Assembly: GCA_910587185.1 (NCBI GenBank)
Contig: CAJULY010000013.1
Span: forward strand, 4,781 to 68,780
Length of the DNA stretch: 64,000 nucleotides
Origin: an uncultured Muribaculaceae bacterium
Lineage (GTDB): Bacteria; Bacteroidota; Bacteroidia; Bacteroidales; Muribaculaceae
Reading direction: 5' to 3'
Shown one piece after another: positions 50,551 to 60,041 of this stretch (within the stretch, counting starts at the first letter, position 1; each line of letters starts with the position of its first letter). The position numbers and the translations under genes were made by a program. The notes below the pieces were generated by a model. The model did no database searches. It had not been told where the DNA came from and worked only from the letters and a program-made list of their open reading frames with translations.

Positions 50551-51546
50551 ATGAATATGTCCATATCCCGAAATATCCTTGCCGAAGCTGTTGTCCTGAC
50601 AGCTCTGGTGAGTTCATGCGGTTCCTCGGAAAACAAGGGCGGCCAATCGACTTCGCCTTCTTCCGGCCTGACCGAGATTGCATGTGATGCTTCATTTGAA
50701 AATATAATTTCGCAGGAAATAGACGTCTATGAGTATGTCTATCCTAAAGCCAACATAATGCCTTATTATGTTGATGAGAACGCGGCCATAGACTCTCTTC
50801 TGAACATGAGCGTGAAACTTGCCTGCACCACGCGTCCTCTGACTGAAAAGGAGATCTCCTATCTGAAGAGTCAGAAGAAACAGGTGCGTCAGAGCCAGAT
50901 TGCCGTCGATGCTCTCGCTCTCATCGTGAATCCTGCGAACAGCATGGAGATTATCGATCTGCCCGATCTGCGCGACATGCTGACAGGCCGTCTCACCGAC
51001 TGGGATAAGGTTGTGCCCGGTTCAAAACTCGGCAAGATAAACGTTGTGTTTGACCATCAGGGCTCTTCGACAGTCAGCTATATGCGTGATTCCCTTCTGA
51101 ACGGTGCTCCGCTCGGAGCCAACTGTTTCGCGCAGAAAACTCCTACGGCGGTTTTCGAAGCTGTTGAAAAGAACAAAAACGCCATAGGTATTATAGGTGT
51201 AAGCTGGATTAACGACGATCTCGAAGGCCGCGAGCTTTCTACGGAAGAAAAGGTCAATCTGATAGAAAAGAATGATACGATCGATCAGAAATTCAAGACT
51301 GCCGTCAAGGTACTCAAGGTTCAGTCGCCAAACTCAATGACTGCATATAAACCCTATCAGTTCTATATTTTCAACGGAGAGTATCCTCTCTATAGAAAAA
51401 TATACCTTATCTCTACCGGAGTCAACGGATCGCTCGCTCATGGATTCTATTCTTTTGTAACCGGATTCCAGGGACAGAAGCTTATTCAGATGACCGGAGT
51501 TTTGCCCAAAGTCGTTCATTCAACCACAATGGTAAATATCAATTGA
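50551..51546 (+). CDS. PstS-like periplasmic substrate-binding lipoprotein
   Basis: 331 residues. Lipobox in LTALVSSCGSSENKG. The body has TEIACDASFENIISQEIDVYEYVYPKANIMPYYV, a phosphate-binding-protein type domain with RPLTEKEISYL, DHQGSSTVSYMRDSLLNGAPL, KNAIGIIGVSWIND and YNGEYPLYRKIYLISTG. It resembles PstS and the related proteins of Bacteroidota that stand alone without an ABC permease. Here no permease gene is near; the next gene codes for a TPR protein. Whether it binds phosphate is not shown. Confidence 0.78.
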   Translation: MNMSISRNILAEAVVLTALVSSCGSSENKGGQSTSPSSGLTEIACDASFENIISQEIDVYEYVYPKANIMPYYVDENAAIDSLLNMSVKLACTTRPLTEKEISYLKSQKKQVRQSQIAVDALALIVNPANSMEIIDLPDLRDMLTGRLTDWDKVVPGSKLGKINVVFDHQGSSTVSYMRDSLLNGAPLGANCFAQKTPTAVFEAVEKNKNAIGIIGVSWINDDLEGRELSTEEKVNLIEKNDTIDQKFKTAVKVLKVQSPNSMTAYKPYQFYIFNGEYPLYRKIYLISTGVNGSLAHGFYSFVTGFQGQKLIQMTGVLPKVVHSTTMVNIN

Positions 51547-51594
51547 AATAAATAGTAAACAATCATATTAAGAAATTGTAAAAATCAGCGTAAA

Positions 51595-53220
51595 ATGAAA
51601 AAGAGATTTTTGTTTTCACTCATGGCCGGAGCTGCACTGACTGTTTCGGCTCAGGGGTATCAGGACGGTGTTGACAATTTCAATGCCGGCCGTTTTGAAG
51701 AAGCCAAGATCATTCTCGACAACACTTTCGGTGATCCTTCGACCGACAAGGCTGTTTCAAGCTACTATCTTGGCTGCATTGACATGAAGGAGGGCAATAC
51801 CGCCGGTGCCAAGCAGAAATTTGATGGCGGTATCGCTTCAAATCCCAAATATCCCCTCAATTATGTAGGTCTTGGTGAACTTGCTCTCAAGGCGGGTGAC
51901 AAGAAAGCTGCAGAGGATTATTTCAAGACTGCTCTTGAAATCAATAAAAAAGACACTGAGGTGATGGCATACGTTGCACGTGCTTACTGGAACGCCGATC
52001 CTGACAAATATGCCAACGATGTTCAGAAATACATCAAAAAGGCAATGAAGGACTCGAAGAATACCGAGCCGGCCGTTTATGTGCTTCAGGGCGACATGAT
52101 CGGTAACGATCCCAATCTCGCTTCCGGCCAGTATGAAATGGCTATCGAGCAGTCCAAGGAAAGAGGCGAAATCAACCGCGAGGCATACGTGAAATATGCC
52201 CAGACCTATTTCCAGGTGCCCATGGGTCGCGATTATGCCATCAAACGTCTCGAAGAGTTCAATGAACGCGATCCTCAGTCAGCGCTCGCACAGCGTGAAC
52301 TCGCAGAGAAATATTATGAAAACGAACAGCTCGGACGCGCATGGAAGCAGTATGAGAAGTATGTTGAAAATCCCAACCACTTCCGTCGCGACGAACAGCG
52401 TTATGCCGGTCTTCTTTATTCCGCAGAGGAGTATGAAAAATCAGTTGAATGGGCCAATAAAGTTCTCCAGCAGGATCCCACGATCTATCCCATGTATCGT
52501 ATCCTTGCCCTGAACTATGAGAAACTCAACAAATGGCCGGAAGCACTTGCAGCCGCTGAAAAGCTTTTCAACTATCCCAACGCGCAGCTTGTTGCCAATG
52601 ACTATAACATCTATGGCGAGGCTCTCATTCAGAACAACCGCGGTGCTGATGCCGTGAAGATCTATGAGAAGATCATCGCCGAGAATCCCAACGATGCTTC
52701 TTTCATGCCTAAACTGAGCGCCGCTTACGCTGCTGCCGGAGAAAATGCGAAGAGTGTCGAGGTTCTTGAGAACTATCTCAATGCCGGCAACGGTGACCTC
52801 AACGATCTCTATGCGATGTCAAACCGTTATGCCGCTCTGGCCCGCGAACACATGGAAGATGACGCTCTTCGTCAGGCTGATGCCGATAAGGCTGTCAAAT
52901 ACATCGACATGGCTCTCGGAAAAGCTCCGGGCAATCCTCAGCTGATGGGTGTCAAGGCTCGTCTTTACCTTGTACGCGCAAAGAACCAGCTGAATCCCCA
53001 GTCAACCGCAATCTATGAGGAAATGCTCAAAGGTCTCGCCGAGGATCCCACTCGTCTCGAGAAATATAACTCGGATTACAAAACTGCTTACCGCAACCTC
53101 GGAGCTTACTATGCATCACCCGATTATAAGGATAATGCTAAGGCCAAGGAATATTTCGGCAAGTATCTTGAAATGGATCCTGAAAACCAGCAGATTCGTG
53201 AAATCTACGATCAGCTTTAA
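51595..53220 (+). CDS. Exported tetratricopeptide-repeat protein
   Basis: 541 residues with a signal peptide (MKKRFLFSLMAGAALTVSAQ). About ten TPR-like helix pairs follow, for example FNAGRFEEAKIILDNTF, YVGLGELALKAGDKKAAEDYFKTALEINKKD, ALNYEKLNKWPEALAAAEKLF and YGEALIQNNRGADAVKIYEKIIAENPND. It likely works as a periplasmic scaffold, possibly with the preceding PstS-like lipoprotein; the 48-base gap suggests co-transcription. Codons are biased towards strong expression. A hairpin follows at 53241-53284. Confidence 0.85.
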   Translation: MKKRFLFSLMAGAALTVSAQGYQDGVDNFNAGRFEEAKIILDNTFGDPSTDKAVSSYYLGCIDMKEGNTAGAKQKFDGGIASNPKYPLNYVGLGELALKAGDKKAAEDYFKTALEINKKDTEVMAYVARAYWNADPDKYANDVQKYIKKAMKDSKNTEPAVYVLQGDMIGNDPNLASGQYEMAIEQSKERGEINREAYVKYAQTYFQVPMGRDYAIKRLEEFNERDPQSALAQRELAEKYYENEQLGRAWKQYEKYVENPNHFRRDEQRYAGLLYSAEEYEKSVEWANKVLQQDPTIYPMYRILALNYEKLNKWPEALAAAEKLFNYPNAQLVANDYNIYGEALIQNNRGADAVKIYEKIIAENPNDASFMPKLSAAYAAAGENAKSVEVLENYLNAGNGDLNDLYAMSNRYAALAREHMEDDALRQADADKAVKYIDMALGKAPGNPQLMGVKARLYLVRAKNQLNPQSTAIYEEMLKGLAEDPTRLEKYNSDYKTAYRNLGAYYASPDYKDNAKAKEYFGKYLEMDPENQQIREIYDQL

Positions 53221-53240
53221 TAAGAATTGCTAAATGATTG

Positions 53241-53284
53241 TCGCTGCCGGGCTAACATACTCTCCGTATGGGACTCGGCAGCGA
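53241..53284 (+). terminator. Hairpin after the TPR gene
   Basis: TCGCTGCCG/CGGCAGCGA, 9-bp stem with a long loop. The T-run is weak, so read-through into cdsA is possible. Confidence 0.5.
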
Positions 53285-53302
53285 ATTTACTTTCCATAAG
53301 AT

Positions 53303-54145
53303 ATGAAAAAACTGCTGCTGCGAACTCTGACAGGTTTCCTCTATGTTGCGTTGATAGTATGTTCCTTGCTGTGGGGCGGTGTGATCGGTTTCACTTTGCT
53401 TTGCTGTCTGTTCGCGCTGTTCGGAATGCTTGAATTCCTGCGGCTCACAAAAGGAACTCTTTCGGGACATGTAGCCTCTTCCGTAACGGATATTCTGATA
53501 GGACTGTCGCTTGTCTCAATGTTGGCGCTCTCCGATGGCGCTTTGTTTATGGCCGAGGTCTGGGTTACCGTTATCGGCATTTTGTTTGCCGTCAGGGTTA
53601 TAATGCAGTTGTATCTCCACACAACCGATCCGGTCAGGGACATTGCACTCTCGGGAATGTCCGTAGTCTATGTGGCTCTTCCGTTGACGGCGGCGGTCTG
53701 GTTCTATTATCTTTTCGGGCCGCAGGTTCTGCTGCTTGTTTTCATCATGATATGGCTCAATGACACCGGCGCATTCCTTGTCGGTTCAATGATTGGGCGT
53801 CACAGACTTTTCGAGCGTCTTTCGCCTAAAAAATCATGGGAAGGTTTCTGGGGCGGACTGCTTTTCTGCGTTCTCGCCGGATGGCTTGCCAATATGTTTT
53901 TCCCCGGATATTTCGGAGGCTCGCCCTTGCTTTATGTAATACTCGGAATAGTCGTGTCGGTATTCTCGACCTGGGGCGATCTTTTCGAGTCGATGCTCAA
54001 ACGCACTGTAGGAGTAAAAGACAGCGGCAATATACTTCCCGGACATGGCGGGATGCTTGACCGCATCGATTCGTTGCTCTTCGTGGTGCCTGCTGTTTCG
54101 GGCTATTTCTTTTTCATCACAAATATACTGAATTCTATCTTTTAA
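53303..54145 (+). CDS. cdsA: Phosphatidate cytidylyltransferase
   Basis: 280 residues with about eight membrane helices. The C-terminal S-x-K-K-x-W-E-G motif appears as LSPKKSWEGFWGG near 172, followed by DLFESMLKRTVGVKDSGNILPGHGGMLDRIDSLLF, the full CdsA signature. It makes CDP-diacylglycerol, the precursor of phosphatidylserine, phosphatidylglycerol and, with Cls, cardiolipin. Confidence 0.95.
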   Translation: MKKLLLRTLTGFLYVALIVCSLLWGGVIGFTLLCCLFALFGMLEFLRLTKGTLSGHVASSVTDILIGLSLVSMLALSDGALFMAEVWVTVIGILFAVRVIMQLYLHTTDPVRDIALSGMSVVYVALPLTAAVWFYYLFGPQVLLLVFIMIWLNDTGAFLVGSMIGRHRLFERLSPKKSWEGFWGGLLFCVLAGWLANMFFPGYFGGSPLLYVILGIVVSVFSTWGDLFESMLKRTVGVKDSGNILPGHGGMLDRIDSLLFVVPAVSGYFFFITNILNSIF

Positions 54146-54163
54146 CCATTCAACGCATTGGCA

Positions 54164-55330
54164 ATGAACAAACAAAGATATGACCTCCGTGGGGTCTCGG
54201 CTTCGAAAGAAGATGTCCACGCTGCTATAAAGAATGTCGATAAGGGTATCTTCCCCAAGGCGTTCTGCAAAATCATTCCCGACATATTGGGCGGAGATCC
54301 AGACTATTGTAACATAATGCATGCCGACGGCGCGGGAACAAAATCATCTCTCGCCTATATGTATTGGCGTGAAACGGGAGATCTCAGCGTCTGGAAAGGT
54401 ATCGCTCAGGATGCTCTGATCATGAATATCGACGATCTTCTCTGCGTGGGAGCTACAGACAATATACTCGTCAGTTCCACAATCGGAAGAAACAAGCTGC
54501 TTGTTTCTGGCGACGTGATTGCCGCGATAATCAATGGAACGGAGGAGTTGCTTGCCCGTCTGCGCGAACTGGGAGTAAATGCGGTCAGCACCGGTGGCGA
54601 AACGGCAGATGTCGGAGATCTTGTGCGGACCATTATTGTCGATAGTACTGTTACATGCCGCATGCGCCGAAGCGATGTCATAGACAATGCAAACATTTCG
54701 GGCGGCGATGTCATTGTCGGTCTATCTTCCTACGGGCAGGCTACATACGAGACCTCTTACAACGGAGGTATGGGCAGCAACGGTCTGACATCGGCGCGTC
54801 ATGATGTTTTCAGCAAGGAACTTGCGCGAAAATATCCTGAAAGTTATGACGCGGCTGTTCCGGAAGAGCTTGTCTATAGCGGAGGGATGTCCCTGACACA
54901 GGCTGTGGAAGGTACCCCTCTCGATGCCGGGCGCCTTGTCTTGTCGCCGACACGCACTTATGCCCCTGTCATAAAGAAAATCCTTGACGTGATGCGCAAG
55001 GATATTCACGGAATGGTCCATTGTTCCGGAGGTGCGCAGACCAAGGTAATGCACTTTGTCGAGAACAAGCATGTAATCAAGGACAATCTTTTCCCCGTGC
55101 CCCCTCTTTTTGAACTTATACACGAACAGTCGGGGACTGACTGGCATGAAATGTACAAGGTGTTCAATATGGGTCACCGCATGGAAATCTATGTTGCCCC
55201 GCAATATGCGGAAAAAATAATCGACATTGCCTCGGAATTCAATATAGATGCCCGTGTAATAGGTCGCGTCGAGGACGCTCCCGAGAATAAGCTGACAATA
55301 ATTTCCGACAAAGGGACTTTCGTCTATTGA
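54164..55330 (+). CDS. purM: AIR synthase-type protein (PurM-like, long form)
   Basis: 388 residues from the ATG at 54164. RYDLRGVSASKEDVHAAIKNVDKGIFPKAF opens it; HADGAGTKSSLAYMY and DALIMNIDDLLCVGATDNILVS are ATP-binding loops of the PurM fold, and ISTGGETADVGD-like VSTGGETADVGDLV follows. Classical PurM has about 345 residues; this longer form is the one usual in Bacteroidota, and I infer that it forms aminoimidazole ribotide in purine synthesis. It follows cdsA by 18 bases and is followed closely by the transglycosylase gene. Confidence 0.78.
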   Translation: MNKQRYDLRGVSASKEDVHAAIKNVDKGIFPKAFCKIIPDILGGDPDYCNIMHADGAGTKSSLAYMYWRETGDLSVWKGIAQDALIMNIDDLLCVGATDNILVSSTIGRNKLLVSGDVIAAIINGTEELLARLRELGVNAVSTGGETADVGDLVRTIIVDSTVTCRMRRSDVIDNANISGGDVIVGLSSYGQATYETSYNGGMGSNGLTSARHDVFSKELARKYPESYDAAVPEELVYSGGMSLTQAVEGTPLDAGRLVLSPTRTYAPVIKKILDVMRKDIHGMVHCSGGAQTKVMHFVENKHVIKDNLFPVPPLFELIHEQSGTDWHEMYKVFNMGHRMEIYVAPQYAEKIIDIASEFNIDARVIGRVEDAPENKLTIISDKGTFVY

Positions 55331-55339
55331 CCTTTGTTC

Positions 55340-56755
55340 ATGAAGAGATTCCGTTATACTTATATTGTGATGGCGGCTGTTACGGCCGCCATCGCTATTA
55401 TTGCCTTTTCCTGTTCGGGAGAAAATAGATCGGCTGCCGATGGAAACGGGCCGAGTGAAGATTCGTCGAGCCATCGTTTTCCGGATACCTTGCGCGTAGC
55501 AACTCTATATAGTCCGTCATCCTATTTCATATATCGCGAAACGCCGATGGGCTATGACTATGATCTCGTAAAGCGTCTTGCCGAGGATAAGAAAATGGTG
55601 CTTGACCTTCATGTGGCACCGAATCTCAATGCCATGGTCGAGATGCTTGATTCGGGTAAGGTCGATCTGATAGCCTACGAGGTGCCTGTCACAAGTGAAT
55701 ATAGGAATCACATTCTTCCCTGTGGCATCGAATCTATAACTCATCAGGTGTTGGTTCAGCCCAAAACCTCTGACAAATCAAAGAGGATAAATGACGTCAC
55801 CCAGCTTGTTGGTCGTGAAGTATATGTGGAGGCGAATTCAAAATATCACCAGAGACTTGTGAATCTCAACAATGAGCTTGGAGGCGGCATAGAGATAAAG
55901 CCCGTTGACAGGGACACAATGATTACTGAAGAACTTATCGCGATGGTTTCGGAAGGTCAGATTCCTTTGACTGTCGTTGACAGTGACATAGCCAAAATAA
56001 ACCGCACCTATTATTCCGATCTTGACATTACGCTTGAGATCAGTTTTCCACAGCGCTCTTCGTGGGGAGTCGCTCCATCAAGCAAATGGCTTGCCGATTC
56101 AATAGATGCATGGATAAGACAGGAACAGCCGTCAAAAGTACAGGCTGAACTTCTTAAACAGTATTTCGAGATGAGCAAGCAGCAGCCGGCTTACGTGATA
56201 GATTTTTCCAAAGGCCGCATGTCGCATCTGGATCCTCTATTCCGGGAATATTCCCGGTCTATAAACTGGGACTGGCGTCTTTTTTCGGCGATGGGATTCA
56301 CGGAGAGCCGTTATGACAGCGCTCAGGTTTCATGGGCAGGGGCTCGCGGAGTGATGCAGATAATGCCATCGACAGCGCGCTCATTCGGGCTTGACGGCAA
56401 CCGAATAGTCAACAACAGGGAAAATATTGCCGTGGCAGCCAAGATTATCAGCCATCTTGACCGTCAGTTCGCATCGTTGGTGCCGAATGCGGAGGAGAGG
56501 AAGAAATTTATTCTCGCAGCCTATAATTCAGGACCGGCGCATGTACTTGACGCAATAGCTCTTGCACGAAAGCTCGGTTATGACGATAAAGTCTGGTTCG
56601 GATCGGTGGAAAACGCCTTGATGCTTAAATCGAAGCCTGAATATTACAATGACCCGGTATGCAAATACGGTTATTTTAACGGGCGTCAGACGTATCAGTA
56701 TGTCCACAGTGTGCTTGCCACTTACGATCAGGCAAGAAAAAAGATACCTATATGA
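55340..56755 (+). CDS. MltF-like lipoprotein: binding domain plus lytic transglycosylase
   Basis: 471 residues. Lipobox in IIAFSCSG. Residues 50-270 form a type II solute-binding domain (LRVATLYSPSSYFIYRETPMGYDYDLVKRLAEDKKMVLDLHVAPNLNAMVEMLDSGKVDLIAYEVPVT). Residues 290-460 are a lytic transglycosylase of the SLT type with FSAMGFTESRYD (catalytic Glu), GARGVMQIMPSTA and AAYNSGPAHVLDA. Such MltF-type enzymes cut peptidoglycan from the outer membrane side and are regulated by the binding domain. It starts 9 bases after purM. Confidence 0.92.
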   Translation: MKRFRYTYIVMAAVTAAIAIIAFSCSGENRSAADGNGPSEDSSSHRFPDTLRVATLYSPSSYFIYRETPMGYDYDLVKRLAEDKKMVLDLHVAPNLNAMVEMLDSGKVDLIAYEVPVTSEYRNHILPCGIESITHQVLVQPKTSDKSKRINDVTQLVGREVYVEANSKYHQRLVNLNNELGGGIEIKPVDRDTMITEELIAMVSEGQIPLTVVDSDIAKINRTYYSDLDITLEISFPQRSSWGVAPSSKWLADSIDAWIRQEQPSKVQAELLKQYFEMSKQQPAYVIDFSKGRMSHLDPLFREYSRSINWDWRLFSAMGFTESRYDSAQVSWAGARGVMQIMPSTARSFGLDGNRIVNNRENIAVAAKIISHLDRQFASLVPNAEERKKFILAAYNSGPAHVLDAIALARKLGYDDKVWFGSVENALMLKSKPEYYNDPVCKYGYFNGRQTYQYVHSVLATYDQARKKIPI

Positions 56756-56875
56756 CAAGACCGGATTTTCATTCTTTAGAAAACAAAATAAAGCGTTGAC
56801 GCATTATATAGATTGAGTGCTACTCGAACCGTTTAACTATAATTATTAATAATCCCATTTCTAATTCATCTGATT

Positions 56876-57421
56876 ATGAAGAAAAAGTATTTCACCGTAG
56901 GAGCTGTGCTTCTTTGCGCTGGTTCACTGATGTTTTCGTCTTGTATTGGAAGTTTCGCTTTGACAAACAAGCTTCTGAACTGGAACAAGCAGGTAGGAAG
57001 TAAATTTGTGAACGAGCTCGTTTTCGTCGCTTTCTGGATACTTCCCGTTTATGAGGTGTCTGCGCTCGCTGATGTCCTTGTCATAAATTCCATCGAATTC
57101 TGGAGCGGATCTAATCCCGTAGCACAGGGACGCACGGTGATAGATGGCCAGGATGGACGCTATCTTGTCGATTGTGACGGTAAAGGCTACACGATCACAA
57201 GCGAGAACGATGGATCCAAAGTGCGCCTTGATTTTGTAAGCGATACGAAAACCTGGAATGTGACAGTTGACGGAACGACTCATGAGCTGATGACTTTCAT
57301 AGACGATACTCACGTGCGCATGCCGGCTCCCAATGGAGAGACTATGGTTGTGGAACTCAACCAAGACGGTCTCTGGGCTTATCAGCAGGTTGCTTCCTCT
57401 GTCTTAACCGCTCAGCGCTGA
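56876..57421 (+). CDS. DUF3332-family lipoprotein
   Basis: 181 residues. Lipobox in SLMFSSCIGSF, then KLLNWNKQVGSKFVNELVFVAFWILPVYEVSALADVLVINSIEFWSGSNPV, the strongly conserved DUF3332 start, and a beta-rich tail with DGTTHELMTFIDDTHVRM. The family is exported and of unknown function. It lies 120 bases after the transglycosylase gene and 7 bases before gpmA. Confidence 0.85.
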   Translation: MKKKYFTVGAVLLCAGSLMFSSCIGSFALTNKLLNWNKQVGSKFVNELVFVAFWILPVYEVSALADVLVINSIEFWSGSNPVAQGRTVIDGQDGRYLVDCDGKGYTITSENDGSKVRLDFVSDTKTWNVTVDGTTHELMTFIDDTHVRMPAPNGETMVVELNQDGLWAYQQVASSVLTAQR

Positions 57422-57428
57422 TTGACTC

Positions 57429-58115
57429 ATGAAACAGCTCATCCTGCTCCGACATGGCCAGAGCGAGTGGAATCTTGAAAACCGTTTCACCGGCTGGACA
57501 GATGTCGATCTTTCGAACGAAGGTCGTGAAGAGGCGTGCGAGGCAGCCAAAAAAATAAAGGGTGCCGGGCTTGCACCGGAATTTTATTTCACATCCTATC
57601 TTCGCAGGGCTATTCATACACTGCAGATTGTTGCTGCAGGGTTGGAACGCGACTGGGTTCCGGTTGTAAAAGACTGGCATCTCAATGAACGCCACTATGG
57701 CGCGTTGCAGGGATTGAATAAGACTGACACGGCCAATAAATTCGGAGCGGAGCAGGTTCATGAGTGGCGAAGAGGTTTCGACGAACGTCCTCCGTTGCTG
57801 ACGAAGGACGATCCGCGCTGGCCGGGCAATGATCCGCGTTACAGTGCATTGACTGAAGACGAGCTACCACTTTCAGAGTCTTTACATGACACAATAGCGC
57901 GTGTCCGCTGTTGTTGGGAAGAACGAATAGTTCCCGCTCTGCGTTGCTATGATTCTGTGATGGTAGTAGCCCATGGTAACAGCCTTAGGGCCATGATCAT
58001 GATGCTGAGACATCTGACGGCGGAGGAGATTCAGACTGTCGAATTGCCCACCGGTTCGCCGCTTGTGATTGATCTTGACGAAAGAATAGGGTTCGTTTCG
58101 GAGCGTTATCTCTGA
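57429..58115 (+). CDS. gpmA: 2,3-bisphosphoglycerate-dependent phosphoglycerate mutase
   Basis: 228 residues. LLRHGQSEWNLENRFTGWTDVDLSNEG with the phosphohistidine (His9), TSYLRRAIHTLQI, HLNERHYGALQGLNK and VVAHGNSLRAMIMML with the second His. This is the 2,3-BPG-dependent enzyme that interconverts 3- and 2-phosphoglycerate in glycolysis. It is 7 bases after the DUF3332 gene and is closed by a strong terminator. Confidence 0.95.
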   Translation: MKQLILLRHGQSEWNLENRFTGWTDVDLSNEGREEACEAAKKIKGAGLAPEFYFTSYLRRAIHTLQIVAAGLERDWVPVVKDWHLNERHYGALQGLNKTDTANKFGAEQVHEWRRGFDERPPLLTKDDPRWPGNDPRYSALTEDELPLSESLHDTIARVRCCWEERIVPALRCYDSVMVVAHGNSLRAMIMMLRHLTAEEIQTVELPTGSPLVIDLDERIGFVSERYL

Positions 58116-58140
58116 TTCCTTATCCTTTTATCTATAAAAA

Positions 58141-58173
58141 GTCCCCTGCCTATGTTCAACATAAGCAGGGGAC
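58141..58173. terminator. Bidirectional terminator between gpmA and ilvA
   Basis: GTCCCCTGC/GCAGGGGAC outer stem continued by TATGTT/AACATA: a near-perfect hairpin of about 16 bp flanked by AAAAA and CATTTA, between convergent genes. Confidence 0.88.
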
Positions 58174-58200
58174 TCATTTATCGGGTGAGGTCAAATTGGA

Positions 58201-59400
58201 CTATTCTACTTCGAAGCCGGCGTTTTTAAGACCGTCGCAGATGATTTTAATGTGTTCGTGATTACGGGTCTCCATTTCGATGTGGAGCTTGCAACCGTTG
58301 ATGGCTGTGTTCTTGCTGTTACGTTTATGTTCCACAGAAAGGATATTGGCACCAAGTTCGCCGATCACGTTGCAGACTTTCGAGAGCTGTCCGGGCTTAT
58401 CGGAGAGCAGTACGGTTATCTCGCAGTCACGACCGCTCTTTACAAGACCACGGGTGATCACGCGATTGAGGGATGTCACGTCGATATTACCGCCGGATAC
58501 GAGACAAACGACTTTCTTTCCTTCGATGGGGACCTTATTGAACATTGCAGCGGCAACGGATACTGCTCCGGCACCTTCGGAAACGAGTTTTTGCTTCTCG
58601 ATGAGCGCGAGAATCGCAGCCGCAACTTCGTCGTCGCTGACAGTGACAACCTCATCGACATATTTGTTGACGAGATTGAAAGTGTTTGTTCCGGGTTCCT
58701 TCACCGCGATACCGTCGGCGATAGTCGAAACGGATTTAAGACATACGCGTTTTCCCTGATTTACCGACTCGAACATCGAGGGAGCGCCTTCGGCCTGCAC
58801 GCCATAGACTTTTATATTCGGATTGACTGACTTGATCGCGAATGCAACTCCGGCAATCAGACCGCCTCCGCCTATAGGTACAATGACTGCATCCACATCC
58901 GGCATCTCGTCAAGAATTTCCAGACCGATTGTGCCCTGTCCGGCAATGACCTTTATGTCATCAAACGGGTGGACAAGCGTGTAGCCGTGTTCTTTCTGGA
59001 GTTCAAGAGCTTTAGCGTAGGCATCGTCATATACACCGGGAACCATGACAACTTCAGCGCCAAGGTCCTTTGTGGCCTGGATTTTCGAAAGAGGAGCACC
59101 GGCGGGGAGACAGATTGTAGCTTTTATTCCGGCGTGAGCGGCACCGAGAGCAACGCCCTGGGCATGGTTGCCTGCTGAACAGGCTATAACGCCTCGGCTG
59201 CGTTCCTCTTCGTTAAGCTGAGAAATTTTGTAGTAGGCTCCACGCAGTTTAAAGGAGCCGGTGCGCTGCAGATTCTCCGGCTTCAGATAAATCTCGGCAT
59301 TTTTGTTAAGGTTTGTCGGACCGATAAGTTTAGGATGACGGGCAACGTCTTTGAGCACTTCAGCTGCCTTGTAAACTTCATTTATTGTGATTTCTTCCAT
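58201..59400 (-). CDS. ilvA: Threonine ammonia-lyase (threonine dehydratase)
   Basis: 399 residues from the ATG at 59400. NAEIYLKPENLQRTGSFKLRGAYYKI holds the PLP lysine, ACSAGNHAQGVALGAA the phosphate-binding loop, VPIGGGGLIAGVA the glycine loop. A C-terminal ACT-like domain (CEITVLLSDKPGQLSKVCNVIGELGANILSVEHKR) follows. It makes 2-oxobutanoate from threonine; the single ACT-like domain matches the shorter, isoleucine-pathway or catabolic form. The frame opens earlier (59478), but the -7 box at 59428-59435 lies in that part. Confidence 0.93.
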   Translation of the reverse strand: MEEITINEVYKAAEVLKDVARHPKLIGPTNLNKNAEIYLKPENLQRTGSFKLRGAYYKISQLNEEERSRGVIACSAGNHAQGVALGAAHAGIKATICLPAGAPLSKIQATKDLGAEVVMVPGVYDDAYAKALELQKEHGYTLVHPFDDIKVIAGQGTIGLEILDEMPDVDAVIVPIGGGGLIAGVAFAIKSVNPNIKVYGVQAEGAPSMFESVNQGKRVCLKSVSTIADGIAVKEPGTNTFNLVNKYVDEVVTVSDDEVAAAILALIEKQKLVSEGAGAVSVAAAMFNKVPIEGKKVVCLVSGGNIDVTSLNRVITRGLVKSGRDCEITVLLSDKPGQLSKVCNVIGELGANILSVEHKRNSKNTAINGCKLHIEMETRNHEHIKIICDGLKNAGFEVE

Positions 59401-59427
59401 GATTGGTAAAGATTTTAATGATTGTGG

Positions 59428-59435
59428 CAAAATTA
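59428..59435 (-). promoter_or_regulatory. -7 box of ilvA
   Basis: TAATTTTG on the minus strand, 27 bases before the ATG at 59400. Confidence 0.6.
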
Positions 59436-59467
59436 CAAAATTATGTTTTTCGATACAATAAAAATCA

Positions 59468-59475
59468 TAACTTTG
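59468..59475 (+). promoter_or_regulatory. -7 box of crcB
   Basis: TAACTTTG, 85 bases before the crcB ATG. No fluoride riboswitch consensus was recognised in the leader. Confidence 0.6.
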
Positions 59476-59560
59476 CAAATTAAAATAAGCAGATAATTTT
59501 AATCTGCACCTTTTGAAGTTGAGATAGATTGTTTATTGGACTGACTAATCATTTTTCAAA

Positions 59561-59965
59561 ATGTGGAAATTAGCGCTTTGTGTTTTTCTCGGAAGTGGAA
59601 TCGGTGGTGTCTGCCGTTATCTGGCATCCAGATATATTGAAAAATTCATAGGTACAATCTCTGTCGTGGGAGCTGTTAAGGTTTTCCCGTGGCCTACATT
59701 GATGGTCAATATTCTCGGATGTTTCCTCATAGGTCTCATATATGGTGTTGTGGACGGGAACACTTTTCATCTTTCCGAACAGGCCAAAGCTTTCCTGACA
59801 GCCGGTTTCTGCGGCGGTTTGACAACGTTTTCAACGTTTTCCAATGAGAATTATCTTCTGTTCCAATCATCGGAATTTTTCATTCTTCTTATTTATGTGG
59901 CAGTCTCGATTCTGCTTGGCTTCCTTGCTGCTTATGGGGGGCACGCGCTGATGCGTGCGGTCTGA
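59561..59965 (+). CDS. crcB: Fluoride channel CrcB/Fluc
   Basis: 134 residues, four membrane helices: LALCVFLGSGIGGVCRYLASRYIEK, WPTLMVNILGCFLIGLIYGV (conserved Asn), FLTAGFCGGLTTFSTFSNENYLLF (the TFSTF fluoride track), and a last helix YVAVSILLGFLAAYGGHALM. It forms dual-topology dimers that let fluoride out of the cell. Single gene. Confidence 0.95.
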   Translation: MWKLALCVFLGSGIGGVCRYLASRYIEKFIGTISVVGAVKVFPWPTLMVNILGCFLIGLIYGVVDGNTFHLSEQAKAFLTAGFCGGLTTFSTFSNENYLLFQSSEFFILLIYVAVSILLGFLAAYGGHALMRAV

Positions 59966-60041
59966 TTTTAGGACGTTCAAAAGTTGCATGTCACGCTTTT
60001 TGTGATTAAATTCGCGTTGGATTTCATATTGATAATAGTTT

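Noticed and set aside
59476..59560. Fluoride riboswitch before crcB
   Set aside because: The leader is only about 80 bases and the conserved riboswitch elements could not be seen; a covariance search would settle it.
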